Made by a program: the position numbers and the translations under genes. From Kitasatospora cinereorecta (GTDB lineage Bacteria > Actinomycetota > Actinomycetes > Streptomycetales > Streptomycetaceae): a stretch of 64,000 bases of DNA. The notes below the pieces were generated by a model. It was not told where the DNA came from. It saw nothing but the letters and a program-made list of their open reading frames with translations, and searched no databases. Positions 23,201 through 31,957 of this stretch are shown here, one piece after another. The stretch is from assembly GCF_024172095.1 (NCBI RefSeq), contig NZ_JAMZDX010000001.1, forward strand, positions 1,005,001-1,069,000, read 5' to 3'. How positions within the stretch are numbered: position 1 is the first letter of the stretch; each line of letters begins with the position of its first letter.

Positions 23201-24940
23201 GCCGAGGGTGAAGACGTCGCCGACCCGGGACTCGTAGACCATCTCCTCGTCCAGCTCTCCGACGCGTCCGCCGCCCTTCTTGGGGTCCGCTCCGGCGATG
23301 AAGACGCCGAACAGGCCGCGGTCGGGGATGGTGCCGCCGGAGGTGACGGCGAGCCGCTGGGCGCCGGGGCGGCCGGTGACTTGACCTGCGACCCGGTCCC
23401 AGACCAGGCGGGGGCGCAGTTCGGCGAAGGCGTCGGAGGGGTAGCGGCCGGCCAGCATGTCGAGCACGCCGTCGAAGGCGGACTGGGGGAGGGTGGCGAA
23501 CGGCGCGGCGCGGCGGACCACGGTGAGCAGCTCGTCCACGTCCCAGGTGTCCAGGGCGGTCATCGCGACCAACTGCTGGGCCAGCACGTCCAGCGGGTTG
23601 CGGGGGATGCGCAGGGCCTCGATCCGCCCGGCGCGCATCCGCTCGGTGACCACGGCGGACTGCACCAGGTCGCCGCGGTACTTGGGGAAGACCACGCCGG
23701 TGGAGACCGCGCCGACCTGGTGGCCCGCGCGGCCGACGCGTTGCAGGCCGGAGGCGACCGAGGGCGGCGACTCGACCTGGACCACCAGCTCGACGGCGCC
23801 CATGTCGATGCCCAGCTCCAGGCTGGAGGTGGCGACCACGGCGGGCAGCCGGCCGGCCTTCAGCTCCTCCTCGACCAGGGCGCGCTGCTCCTTGGAGACC
23901 GAGCCGTGGTGGGCCCGGGCGAGCACCGGCGGGGCGCCGGCGGCCGCGCCGGAGCCGCCCATCAGCTCGGCCGGGCCGTGCGCCTCGGGCATGGCCTCGC
24001 CGGTGGCCCGCTCGTAGGCGATCTCGTTCAGCCGGTTGCACAGGCGCTCGGCGAGCCGGCGGGAGTTGGCGAACACGATGGTCGAGCGGTGGGCCTGGAC
24101 CAGGTCGACGATCCGCTCCTCGACGTGCGGCCAGATCGAGTTCTGACGACCGTCGCCGTTCTCGGCGGGGCCGGTGGTGGCGGCCGGCAGGTCGGCCAGG
24201 TCGGCGACCGGGACGACCACGGAGAGGTCGAACTCCTTGGCGACGGCGGGCTGGACGATGCTCGCCCCGCGGTGGGGGCTGAGGAAGCGGGCCACCTCCT
24301 CGACCGGGCGGACGGTGGCGGAGAGCCCGATCCGGCGGGCGGGGCGGTCCAGCAGCCGGTCGAGCCGCTCCAGGCTGAGCGCCAGGTGGGCGCCGCGCTT
24401 GGTGCCGGCGACGGCGTGCACCTCGTCCAGGATCACCGTGTCGATGCCGCGCAGCGCCTCCCGCGAGGCGGAGGTGAGCAGCAGGAACAGCGACTCGGGG
24501 GTGGTGATCAGGATGTCCGGCGGGTGGGTGGTGAAGCGGCGGCGGTCGGCGGCGGGGGTGTCGCCGGAGCGGATGGCGACCTGGACCTCGGGCTCGGGCA
24601 GGCCGAGCCGGACGGCGGCCTGGCGCAGGCCGGCCAGCGGGGCCCGCAGGTTGCGCTCGACGTCGACCGCGAGGGCCTTGAGCGGCGAGATGTAGAGCAC
24701 CCGGCAGCGGCGCTTGGGGTCGGCCGGGGGCGGGGTGGCGCTGAGCCGGTCGAGCGCCGAGAGGAAGGCCGCCAGGGTCTTGCCGGAGCCGGTGGGGGCG
24801 ACCACCAGGACGTCGGTCTCCTGCCGGATGGCCGACCAGGCCTGGGCCTGGGCCTCGGTGGGCGCCTCGAAGGCGCCGGTGAACCAGGCGGTGGTCGCCG
24901 GGGCGAAGCCGTCGAGAGCGTCGGAGGTGGGTCGCGCCAT
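20282..24940 (-). CDS. lhr: Lhr-family ATP-dependent DNA helicase
   Basis: A 1552-residue superfamily 2 helicase of the Lhr type, involved in DNA repair. The N-terminal helicase core has Walker A VAPTGSGKTLAA, DEVH box VILDEVHAVAG, SATVRPVEEVARFL and the second RecA domain with TSSLELGIDMG and QRVGRAGHQVG. Lhr-core winged-helix and beta-barrel domains follow, then the long C-terminal Lhr-CTD with tandem winged helices. Length agrees with bacterial Lhr (about 1500 residues). I chose ATG 24940 (MARPTSDALDGFAP), which matches where the family begins; GTG 24985 would add 15 residues. No nuclease gene is adjacent. Confidence 0.93.
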   Translation of the reverse strand: MARPTSDALDGFAPATTAWFTGAFEAPTEAQAQAWSAIRQETDVLVVAPTGSGKTLAAFLSALDRLSATPPPADPKRRCRVLYISPLKALAVDVERNLRAPLAGLRQAAVRLGLPEPEVQVAIRSGDTPAADRRRFTTHPPDILITTPESLFLLLTSASREALRGIDTVILDEVHAVAGTKRGAHLALSLERLDRLLDRPARRIGLSATVRPVEEVARFLSPHRGASIVQPAVAKEFDLSVVVPVADLADLPAATTGPAENGDGRQNSIWPHVEERIVDLVQAHRSTIVFANSRRLAERLCNRLNEIAYERATGEAMPEAHGPAELMGGSGAAAGAPPVLARAHHGSVSKEQRALVEEELKAGRLPAVVATSSLELGIDMGAVELVVQVESPPSVASGLQRVGRAGHQVGAVSTGVVFPKYRGDLVQSAVVTERMRAGRIEALRIPRNPLDVLAQQLVAMTALDTWDVDELLTVVRRAAPFATLPQSAFDGVLDMLAGRYPSDAFAELRPRLVWDRVAGQVTGRPGAQRLAVTSGGTIPDRGLFGVFIAGADPKKGGGRVGELDEEMVYESRVGDVFTLGTTSWRIEEITHDKVLVTPAPGVPGRLPFWKGDTLGRPLELGRAVGAFVREVGALTPEAATERLRLAGLDDWAAGNLLSYLAEQREACGHLPDDRTIVVERFRDELGDWRIVIHSPFGAQVHAPWALALGARLREKHGLDPQVMHADDGIVLRLPDADLLDFPTDKPVTDDAPVGADTALFDRGEIEQIVTDQVGGSALFAARFRECAGRALLLPRRNPGRRTPLWQQRQRASQLLEVAAEYGSFPIVLEAVRECLQDVFDVPGLVELMGDLESRAVRLVEVTTAEPSPFARSLLFGYVAQFLYEGDSPIAERRAAALSLDSRLLSELLGQAELRELLDPQVLADLEAELQRLTPERRIKDAEGVADALRLLGPLGEAELTTRGAEPLWALELEAARRVIQVRIAGELRWSAIEDAGRLRDALGTPLPVGVPEAFTEPVKDPLGDLIARYARTHGPFTAAEAAGRFGLGTAVVTGTLHRLTAAGRLVQGEFRPIEGHTATHEWCDADVLRRLRRRSLAALRQEVEAVPPRALAAFLPQWQHLAGHRLRGLDGLYRVIEQLQGTALPASALEKLVLPARLTDYRPGMLDELMSAGEIGWSGAGALPGKDGWISLHLPDNAHLLRPEPVPPALTPLHTALLDVLAGGWGLFFRQLADRLAEPFPDTSPTELADALWDLVWAGYVTNDTLAPLRALLGSGRTAGSTAHRAPRATPRGRYGGAGRGLGRPAGALRSGPPTVAGRWSLLPAYGGDPTVRATAQAQNLLDRHGILTRGTVTAERVPGGFAGVYRVLAALEERGKARRGYFVEGLGGAQFAMEGAADRLRSISGRLERAAASDWSTTGSAEPPQVLVLAAADPANAYGAALAWPEPPASPDPDATTRATAHRPGRKAGALVVLVDGELALYVERGGKSLLSWAADPGPAATALAGAVRDGTLGTVTVERANGEPALTSALAPALEAAGFHPTPRGYRLRA

Positions 24941-25082
24941 GCCCCCATGGTGCCCGCTGCCACCGACAGCCCGCGGGTCGGTCACCGTCTGACGCAGTCC
25001 AGCAAGTCAAATAGGACAATCCGCTCATATGGTGAGGTATTAGGCCGGCGGTCGCGCAGGCCCGAGGAGCGGAGGCCGCGCC

Positions 25083-26591
25083 ATGGAGCAGGTCAGCCAC
25101 CACGGCCGCCCGGCCCGGCACCGCAGCCTCCAGGTGCTCGGCGCGATGCTGCTGACCGCCCTCCTGCTCGGCGGCGCCGTCCCGTACGTGGCCGGACCCG
25201 GCCGCTCCTTCCTCAGCTACCTGGTGCTCGCCGACACCCTGGACGCCCAGGGCGCCAAGCACGCCTCCGTCGAGGCCCAGGCGGCCGGCGGCACGGTGAT
25301 CCAGGACTACCCGCAGATCGGCGCCGTGCTCGCGTACGCCACCGGCCAGTTCGCCGAGCGGCTGCGCGGACGTCCGGGCATAGCCGCGGTCGGCGCCACC
25401 CGTACCGCTGCCGTACCCGGGCCGCCGCGCCCGCTCAGCGGCCTCGGGGCGTTCGCCCCGACCAGCGTCGAGTCGACGGACGACTCCACCGCCACCATCC
25501 CCGACCCCGCCGAGCAGAGCGACTGGAACCTCGCCATGATCGGCGCCACCGAGCAGCCCGCCGGGCCCGGCACCCTGCTGCGGGTGCCCACCGGCGACCA
25601 CGTGATCGACCGCGGCGCCGTCCCCACCGCCCAGGAGCTGCGTCACGTGACCGTCGCGGTGCTCGACTCCGGCGTCGACGACACCCACCCCGACCTGCGC
25701 GCCGCCGTCGACCCGCGCTCCTCGGTCTCCTGCGCCGACGGCCGGCCCGACGCCCGGTACGGGTCCTGGCGGCCCGACCCCGGGGTCACCGAGAGCGGCC
25801 ACGGCACCCACGTCGCCGGCATCGTCGGCGCCGCCCGGGACGGGCACGGCGTCACCGGCGTCGCCCCCGGCGTGCGGATCGCCGCCGTCCGGCTGCTCGG
25901 CCCGCTCGGCCAGTACTACGCCGAGAACATCGTCTGCGGCATGCTCTGGGCCGCCGACCACGGCGCCAAGGCCATCAACGACAGCTACTTCGCCGACCCG
26001 TGGAAGTACAACTGCCCCGAGGACCCCGACCAGGCCGCGCTGATCGCCGCCGTCGGCCGGGCCGTCGCCTACGCCCAGAAGCAGGGCGCGGTGGTGGTCG
26101 CCTCGGCCGGCAACGACGCGCAGGACCTCACCGCCGGCCGCGAGGACCAGCGGAGCCCCAACGACCGGGACTCCGGACCGGCCCAGGACCGGCAGCTGGG
26201 CACCGAGTGCGTCCGGCTGCCCGGCGAACTGCCCGGCGTGGTCACGGTGAGCGCGGTCGACCGGCGCGGGCTGCCCGCCGCCTACACCAACTACGGGCGC
26301 GGGCGGATCTCGCTGGCCGCCCCGGGCGGCGACCCCGACGGCGGGCCGCAGGACGCGGTGGTCTCCGACTGGCCCGGCGGGCAGTACGCGGCACTGGCTG
26401 GCACCTCGATGGCCGCCGCCCACGTCACCGGTGCGGTCGCGGTGGTGGCCGCCACCCACCCTGACTGGGGCCCGGACCGGGTGGTCGCCCGGCTCACCGA
26501 GGCGGCCGAGGCCAACTGCTCGCAGCTGCTGCCCGCCGGCTGCCAGGACCGGGAGTACCTCGGGGCGGGCATCCTGGACCTGCCCCGGTAG
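25083..26591 (+). CDS. S8 family (subtilisin/mycosin-like) serine protease, exported
   Basis: A 502-residue protease. The N-terminal hydrophobic segment (about residues 16-40, LQVLGAMLLTALLLGGAVPY) acts as signal peptide or anchor. A propeptide-like region follows, then the catalytic triad: Asp in VAVLDSGVDDTHPDL, His in GHGTHVAGIVGA and Ser in LAGTSMAAAHVTG. Spaced cysteines (for example SCADGRPDA, IVCGMLW, TECVRLP, NCSQLLPAGC) suggest disulfides outside the cell. It resembles mycosins, but there is no C-terminal membrane anchor and no type VII secretion genes nearby, so a link to ESX is doubtful. ATG 25083 is preceded by GGAGG. It is monocistronic. Confidence 0.88.
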   Translation: MEQVSHHGRPARHRSLQVLGAMLLTALLLGGAVPYVAGPGRSFLSYLVLADTLDAQGAKHASVEAQAAGGTVIQDYPQIGAVLAYATGQFAERLRGRPGIAAVGATRTAAVPGPPRPLSGLGAFAPTSVESTDDSTATIPDPAEQSDWNLAMIGATEQPAGPGTLLRVPTGDHVIDRGAVPTAQELRHVTVAVLDSGVDDTHPDLRAAVDPRSSVSCADGRPDARYGSWRPDPGVTESGHGTHVAGIVGAARDGHGVTGVAPGVRIAAVRLLGPLGQYYAENIVCGMLWAADHGAKAINDSYFADPWKYNCPEDPDQAALIAAVGRAVAYAQKQGAVVVASAGNDAQDLTAGREDQRSPNDRDSGPAQDRQLGTECVRLPGELPGVVTVSAVDRRGLPAAYTNYGRGRISLAAPGGDPDGGPQDAVVSDWPGGQYAALAGTSMAAAHVTGAVAVVAATHPDWGPDRVVARLTEAAEANCSQLLPAGCQDREYLGAGILDLPR

Positions 26592-26617
26592 CCCCCGGGG
26601 CGCGGCCCGCGGTACCG

Positions 26618-26623
26618 GATACT
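26618..26623 (+). promoter_or_regulatory. -10 hexamer of a probable leaderless promoter (DUF3046 gene)
   Basis: GATACT lies 7 nt before ATG 26631; no Shine-Dalgarno sequence is present. Confidence 0.45.
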
Positions 26624-26630
26624 GGACCGC

Positions 26631-26825
26631 ATGAGGCTGACCGAGTTCTGGCGACGGATGTACCTGCACTTCGGCGAGGCGTACGCGGAGTCCTTCGCGC
26701 AGGACCACGTGATGGCCGAGCTCGACCACCGGACCGTCCGCCAGGCGCTGGACGCCGGGTGGGAGGCCAAGGACGTGTGGCGCGCGGTCTGCGAGACCCA
26801 GGGGGTGTCGGCGCAGCTGCGCTGA
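26631..26825 (+). CDS. DUF3046 family protein
   Basis: A 64-residue soluble protein that matches the actinobacterial DUF3046 family over its whole length: MRLTEFWRRMYLHFGEAYAE, then a HxxMxEL-type block (DHVMAELDHRTVRQAL) and GWEAKDVWRAVCE. Function is unknown. The family usually sits just upstream of recA-recX in actinomycetes, and it does so here with one gene between. Confidence 0.9.
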   Translation: MRLTEFWRRMYLHFGEAYAESFAQDHVMAELDHRTVRQALDAGWEAKDVWRAVCETQGVSAQLR

Positions 26826-26873
26826 CCGGTTTCGGTTGACCGGTTTCGACCGGGTATGGGTGAGACTGTCCCG

Positions 26874-28184
26874 GTGGTGAGCAGCGCAGAGACCCCGTTC
26901 GAGACTCCCCGACCGGCCGAGGCCCCCGGAGCGGCGGAGGCGCCGCCGCGGCCGGACCGGGCCACCGAGGACCGCCCCCGCCGCCCCGCCCTGCGCGGCG
27001 GGGCGATGCCGCGCTGGCTGCCCCGGGCGATGCTGCTGGCGCTGGCGCTGGTCGGCCTCTTCCAGCTCGCCGACTGGGCCTTCCACCAGCTCATCGACCT
27101 GTTCGTGATGCTGCTGGTGGCGTTCTTCCTCTCGCTGGCGATCGAGCCCGCGGTGGACCGGATGGCGGCCCGCGGGATGCGCCGCGGGCTCGGCACCTTC
27201 CTGGTGTTCATCGCGCTGGCGGTGGCCGTGGCCGGCTTCGTCACCGCGCTCGGCACCCTGCTGGTGGACCAGGTCAGCCAGATCGCCACCCGTCTCCCGC
27301 ACCTGCTGGAGAACCTGATCGACTGGATCAACCGGACCTTCCACCAGGACGTCTCGCTGAGCCAGCTGCAGCACCAGGTGCTCAAGGACTCCGGCACCAT
27401 CGAGGGCTACGCCCAGCAGGCCGCGGACAACGTCTGGGGCGTCTCCTCCACGGTGATCGGCGGCCTGTTCCAGGCCTTCACGGTCGGGTTGTTCACCTTC
27501 TACTTCACCGCCGAGGGCCCGCGGGTGCGGCGCACCGTCTGCTCGCTGCTGCCGCCGGAGCACCAGGGCGAGGTGCTGCGGGCCTGGGAGATCGCGCTGG
27601 CCAAGACCGGCGGCTACCTCTACTCGCGGGCGCTGCTGGCGCTGGTGTCGACCCTGGCGCACTGGATCGCCTTCGAGCTGATCGGGCTGCCGTACGCCGC
27701 CGCGCTGGGCATCTGGGTCGGTGTGATGTCCCAGTTCGTGCCGACCATCGGCACGTACATCGCGGGGGCGCTGCCGGTGCTGGTGGCGCTGACCGGGCAG
27801 CCGGTGGACGCGGTCTGGGTGCTGGCCTTCGTGATCGTCTACCAGCAGGTCGAGAACTACCTGCTGCACCCGCGGATCACCGCGCGGACGGTGGACGTGC
27901 ACCCGGCGGTGGCGTTCGGCTCGGTGATCGCCGGGGCGGCGCTGCTCGGTGCGGTCGGGGCGCTGATCGCGATCCCGGCGGCGGCCACCCTGCAGGGCTT
28001 CGTCGGCACCTACGTGCGCCGCTACGAGGTGGCCGCCGACCCGCGGATCGACCGGGGCGAGGAACGCAGGGAGCGCAGGCGGCAGACCGTGCGCCGGTTG
28101 CGGCGCATGGTGAGTGGTGGATCTTCGGACGAAACCCCAGGTCAGGGCGGTGGCGACGGATCGGGGGAGGGGTTCGGCAGATAA
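26874..28184 (+). CDS. AI-2E (PerM/TqsA) family transporter
   Basis: About 436 residues with seven to eight hydrophobic segments. The family pattern is recognisable: a paired N-terminal helix block ([20 protein letters not shown]), a central periplasmic/coiled region and the conserved end with [17 protein letters not shown] and [20 protein letters not shown]. Family members include TqsA, an AI-2 exporter, and Na+/H+ antiporters; substrate cannot be inferred. GTG 26874 is chosen because GAGACT stands 6 nt before it, as in miaA; ATG 26856 and GTG 26877 are alternatives. The stop at 28184 abuts the LexA box of recA. Two copies of TGACCGGTTTCG lie at the upstream edge (about 26823-26850). Confidence 0.85.
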   Translation: MVSSAETPFETPRPAEAPGAAEAPPRPDRATEDRPRRPALRGGAMPRWLPRAMLLALALVGLFQLADWAFHQLIDLFVMLLVAFFLSLAIEPAVDRMAARGMRRGLGTFLVFIALAVAVAGFVTALGTLLVDQVSQIATRLPHLLENLIDWINRTFHQDVSLSQLQHQVLKDSGTIEGYAQQAADNVWGVSSTVIGGLFQAFTVGLFTFYFTAEGPRVRRTVCSLLPPEHQGEVLRAWEIALAKTGGYLYSRALLALVSTLAHWIAFELIGLPYAAALGIWVGVMSQFVPTIGTYIAGALPVLVALTGQPVDAVWVLAFVIVYQQVENYLLHPRITARTVDVHPAVAFGSVIAGAALLGAVGALIAIPAAATLQGFVGTYVRRYEVAADPRIDRGEERRERRRQTVRRLRRMVSGGSSDETPGQGGGDGSGEGFGR

Positions 28185-28200
28185 TCGAACGAGTGTTCCC
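28185..28200 (+). promoter_or_regulatory. LexA (SOS) box of recA
   Basis: The sequence TCGAACGAGTGTTCCC contains a perfect GAAC-N4-GTTC core (28187-28198), the actinobacterial/Gram-positive LexA operator. A -10 box TATACT follows directly at 28201-28206, so LexA would occupy the promoter spacer and block recA transcription. Confidence 0.88.
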
Positions 28201-28317
28201 TATACTCGTGCGCGTCGAGTTTTCCACAGGCCGGGCCCGATCCGGGTCGATTGTCGGTGGGACGCGCTAGCGTCGATGACGATGAAGCGCACAGCACAGA
28301 ACCCGAGGGTGGAAGCC

Positions 28318-29415
<1,098 letters not shown>

Positions 29416-29419
29416 GCCG

Positions 29420-30277
29420 TTGACGCACCATCCCGACCGGTCACCGGGCTCGATGGACGAGCCCGGTGACATCGGTCCGCCCGACTGGTTCGCGGCCTGC
29501 GCCGAACCGGACGGCGAACCGGCCGACACCCGGACCGACGGGCCGGCCGGTGCACCCGGTGGCGAGACGGACGACCCGGCCCCGGAGCTGCCCGAGCTGC
29601 TCCGGGCCTCCGAGCTGCCCGGAGGCCGGCGCCGCCGCCGTTCCGCGCTGACCGAGGAGCGGCCCACGGGGCCGGACCCCGACGCGCCGACCGAGCCGCC
29701 GGCCCCGCGCCACCGCAGGCGTACCGCACCCGCCGAGGACGGCGGGCCCGTCGCCGAGCCCGTGGACCCGGCCGCGCGCGCCCGCGACATCTGCCTGCGC
29801 CTGCTCACCGGCGCGGCCAAGACCCGCAAACAGCTGGCCGACGCGCTGCGCCGCCGGGAGATCCCGGACGGGGTGGCCGAGGAGGTGCTCTCCCGCTACG
29901 AGGAGGTCGGTCTGATCGACGACGCCGCCTTCGCCGCCGCGTGGGTCGAGGCCCGGCACACCCGGCGCGGACTCTCCCGGCGGGCCCTGGGCCAGGAACT
30001 GCGGACCAAGGGCGTGGCCGGCGAGCTGGTCGAGCGGGCGCTCGCCCAGGTCGACTCCGACGACGAGACCGACGCCGCCCGCGCCCTGGTCGAGCGCAAG
30101 CTGCGCGCCACCCGCGGCCTGGAGCGGGAGACCCGGATCCGCCGGCTGGTCGGCGTGCTGGCCCGTCGCGGATACGCCGAAGGCCTGGCCTTCCGGGTCG
30201 TCCGCGAAGCCCTCGACGAGGAGGCGGCCGACGAGGGCGCGTCCGGCCGGGAGCCCGAGGGCGACGAGCCGTGGTGA
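29420..30277 (+). CDS. recX: RecA regulator RecX
   Basis: The C-terminal about 150 residues form the RecX domain of three-helix repeats (ARDICLRLLTGAAKTRKQLA, VGLIDDAAFAAAWVEARH, LARRGYAEGLAFRVVREAL). RecX binds RecA filaments and damps recombination. The first about 120 residues are acidic/Pro-rich, low-complexity and not part of the domain. TTG 29420, 4 bp after the recA stop with AAGG about 10 nt upstream, gives 285 residues; ATG 29453 gives 274 and is a real alternative. Co-transcription with recA is nearly certain. Confidence 0.88.
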   Translation: MTHHPDRSPGSMDEPGDIGPPDWFAACAEPDGEPADTRTDGPAGAPGGETDDPAPELPELLRASELPGGRRRRRSALTEERPTGPDPDAPTEPPAPRHRRRTAPAEDGGPVAEPVDPAARARDICLRLLTGAAKTRKQLADALRRREIPDGVAEEVLSRYEEVGLIDDAAFAAAWVEARHTRRGLSRRALGQELRTKGVAGELVERALAQVDSDDETDAARALVERKLRATRGLERETRIRRLVGVLARRGYAEGLAFRVVREALDEEAADEGASGREPEGDEPW

Positions 30278-30316
30278 CACCGGCTCAGATCGAGTGCGCC
30301 AACTTGAAGTCGCATC

Positions 30317-30345
30317 TTGACCGTTTCGTAACCCGCGCCTAGCCT
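30317..30345 (+). promoter_or_regulatory. Housekeeping-type promoter upstream of RNase Y gene
   Basis: TTGACC (30317-30322) and TAGCCT (30340-30345) are separated by exactly 17 bp, a good HrdB-type promoter. The start would be near 30352, giving a leader of about 70 nt before ATG 30425. Confidence 0.7.
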
Positions 30346-30424
30346 CGCAGGCAGGGGGATCACTTTCGATCGCGCTACGGCCACGCCTGCGCTGGATCGT
30401 GTCCAGGGACGGGGAGTGGGCCGG

Positions 30425-31819
30425 ATGAGCATCGCCACAGGCACCGGATCGGGAACCTCCCTGCCGGCCGCCCTGCTCCTGGTCGGGGTGCTTGCCGCGG
30501 TGATGGCCGCCGCCTGGCTGATGGTCCGCCAGCGCCGTGCCGAACTCGACCGCCGCGAGGAACGGCTGACCGCCGAACTGCGCCGCCTGCACAGCCAGGA
30601 GGACGAGCTCGCCGAGCGCACCGCCGAGTCGCAGCGGCTGCGCGGCGAGCTGGACGAACTCGCCGCCGAGCAGCGCCGCACCCTCGAACGGGCCGCCGGG
30701 CTGACCGCCGACCAGGCCAGGGCCGAACTGGTCGACGCCGCCCGCACCGAGGCCGACCGGGAGGCCGCGGTCGTCGTCCGCGAGATCGAACGGCGCGCGA
30801 AGGCCGACGGCGAGCAGCGGGCCCGGGAGATCATCGCCTCCTCGATCCAGCGGCTGGCCGCCGAGCAGACCGCCGACACCGCGGTGTCCCAGTTCCGCCT
30901 CCCCAACGAGGACATGAAGGGCCGGATCATCGGCCGGGAGGGCCGCAACATCCGGGCTTTCGAAGCGGTGACCGGCGTCAACCTGATCGTCGACGACACC
31001 CCCGGCGTCGTCCAGCTCTCCTGCTTCGATCCGGTGCGCCGGGAGGCCGCCCGGCTCACCCTGGAGTCGCTGGTCTCGGACGGCCGGATCCACCCGGCCC
31101 GGATCGAGGAGGCGTACGAGCGCAGTCGCGCCGAGGTCGAGCGACTGTGCGTACGGGCCGGCGAGGACGCGCTGCTGGCCGTCCGGGTCGGCGGCCCGAT
31201 GGCGCCCGAGCTGGTTTTGACCCTCGGCACCCTGCGCTACCGCACCTCCTACGGGCAGAACGTGCTCGGGCACCTCACCGAGTCGGCCCACATCGCCGGA
31301 ATGATGGCTGCCGAGCTCGGCGTCGATCCCGAACCGGTCCGGCGGGCCGCCCTGCTGCACGACATCGGCAAGGCGCTCAGCCACCGGGTGCCGGGCGGCC
31401 ACGCCGCGATCGGGGCACAGTTCGCGCGGCGGCACGGGGAGTCGGAGGAAGTGGTGCACGCGATCGAGGCCCACCACGGGGAGGTCGAGCCGCGCACCGT
31501 GGAGGCCGTGCTGACGCAGGCCGCCGACGCCTGCTCGGGCGGGCGGCCGGGGGCCCGGAAGGAGTCCGTGGAGGCCTACGTCCGACGCCTGGAGCGGCTG
31601 GAGGAGATAGCGCGGGCCCACGACGGGGTGGCGAAGGTGTTCGCGATGCAGGCCGGGCGGGAGGTCCGGGTGATGGTCCAGCCGGACCTGGTCGACGACC
31701 TGCGGGCGCAGGTGATCGCCCGGGAGGTCGCCAAGCAGGTCCGCGAGGAGCTGACGTACCCGGGGCAGATCCGGATCACGGTGGTGCGGGAGTCGCGGGC
31801 GACCGAGTTCGCCCGGTGA
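30425..31819 (+). CDS. rny: Ribonuclease Y-like membrane-anchored endoribonuclease
   Basis: A 464-residue protein with RNase Y architecture: N-terminal transmembrane helix (about 12-34), long coiled coil (about 35-150), KH domain (GRIIGREGRNIRAFEAVTGV, about 160-225) and HD domain with LLHDIGKALSHRV, then AHHGEVEP. RNase Y starts mRNA decay by endonucleolytic cleavage, dependent on divalent metal. ATG 30425 is favoured over GTG 30416 because GGGGAG lies 8 nt before it. Streptomycetes also have RNase E/G, so its share in decay is unclear. It has its own promoter and ends in a repeat element shared with the convergent monooxygenase gene. Confidence 0.88.
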   Translation: MSIATGTGSGTSLPAALLLVGVLAAVMAAAWLMVRQRRAELDRREERLTAELRRLHSQEDELAERTAESQRLRGELDELAAEQRRTLERAAGLTADQARAELVDAARTEADREAAVVVREIERRAKADGEQRAREIIASSIQRLAAEQTADTAVSQFRLPNEDMKGRIIGREGRNIRAFEAVTGVNLIVDDTPGVVQLSCFDPVRREAARLTLESLVSDGRIHPARIEEAYERSRAEVERLCVRAGEDALLAVRVGGPMAPELVLTLGTLRYRTSYGQNVLGHLTESAHIAGMMAAELGVDPEPVRRAALLHDIGKALSHRVPGGHAAIGAQFARRHGESEEVVHAIEAHHGEVEPRTVEAVLTQAADACSGGRPGARKESVEAYVRRLERLEEIARAHDGVAKVFAMQAGREVRVMVQPDLVDDLRAQVIAREVAKQVREELTYPGQIRITVVRESRATEFAR

Positions 31820-31844
31820 GCTGAACCCCGCCGGGTCGGGCCGA

Positions 31845-31957
31845 CCCCAGGGGCGCGGGGAACCGCTCGAGGCGGAAGGCTACGGCGCCGTACCTTCCGC
31901 TGCGCGCAGTTCTCCCCCAGCCTCCGGCCGGGAGGTACCCCCACGCGCCCCCTGGGG
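31845..31957. repeat. Dispersed GC-rich inverted repeat, copy B (partly coding)
   Basis: The arms CCCCAGGGGCGCGGGG (31845-31860) and CCCCACGCGCCCCCTGGGG (about 31938-31957) can pair. The interior shares the GGCGGAAGGCT block with copy A and the CGCGCAGTTCTCCCCCAGCC block with copy C. It would serve as terminator for the RNase Y gene. Its right part, from 31880, is read as the end of the convergent monooxygenase gene. Confidence 0.8.

Noticed and set aside
20127..27902. Open frame of 2591 codons on the minus strand
   Set aside because: It is a shadow frame across lhr, the S8 protease, DUF3046 and AI-2E genes; composition is Arg/Pro/Gly-rich with no domain.
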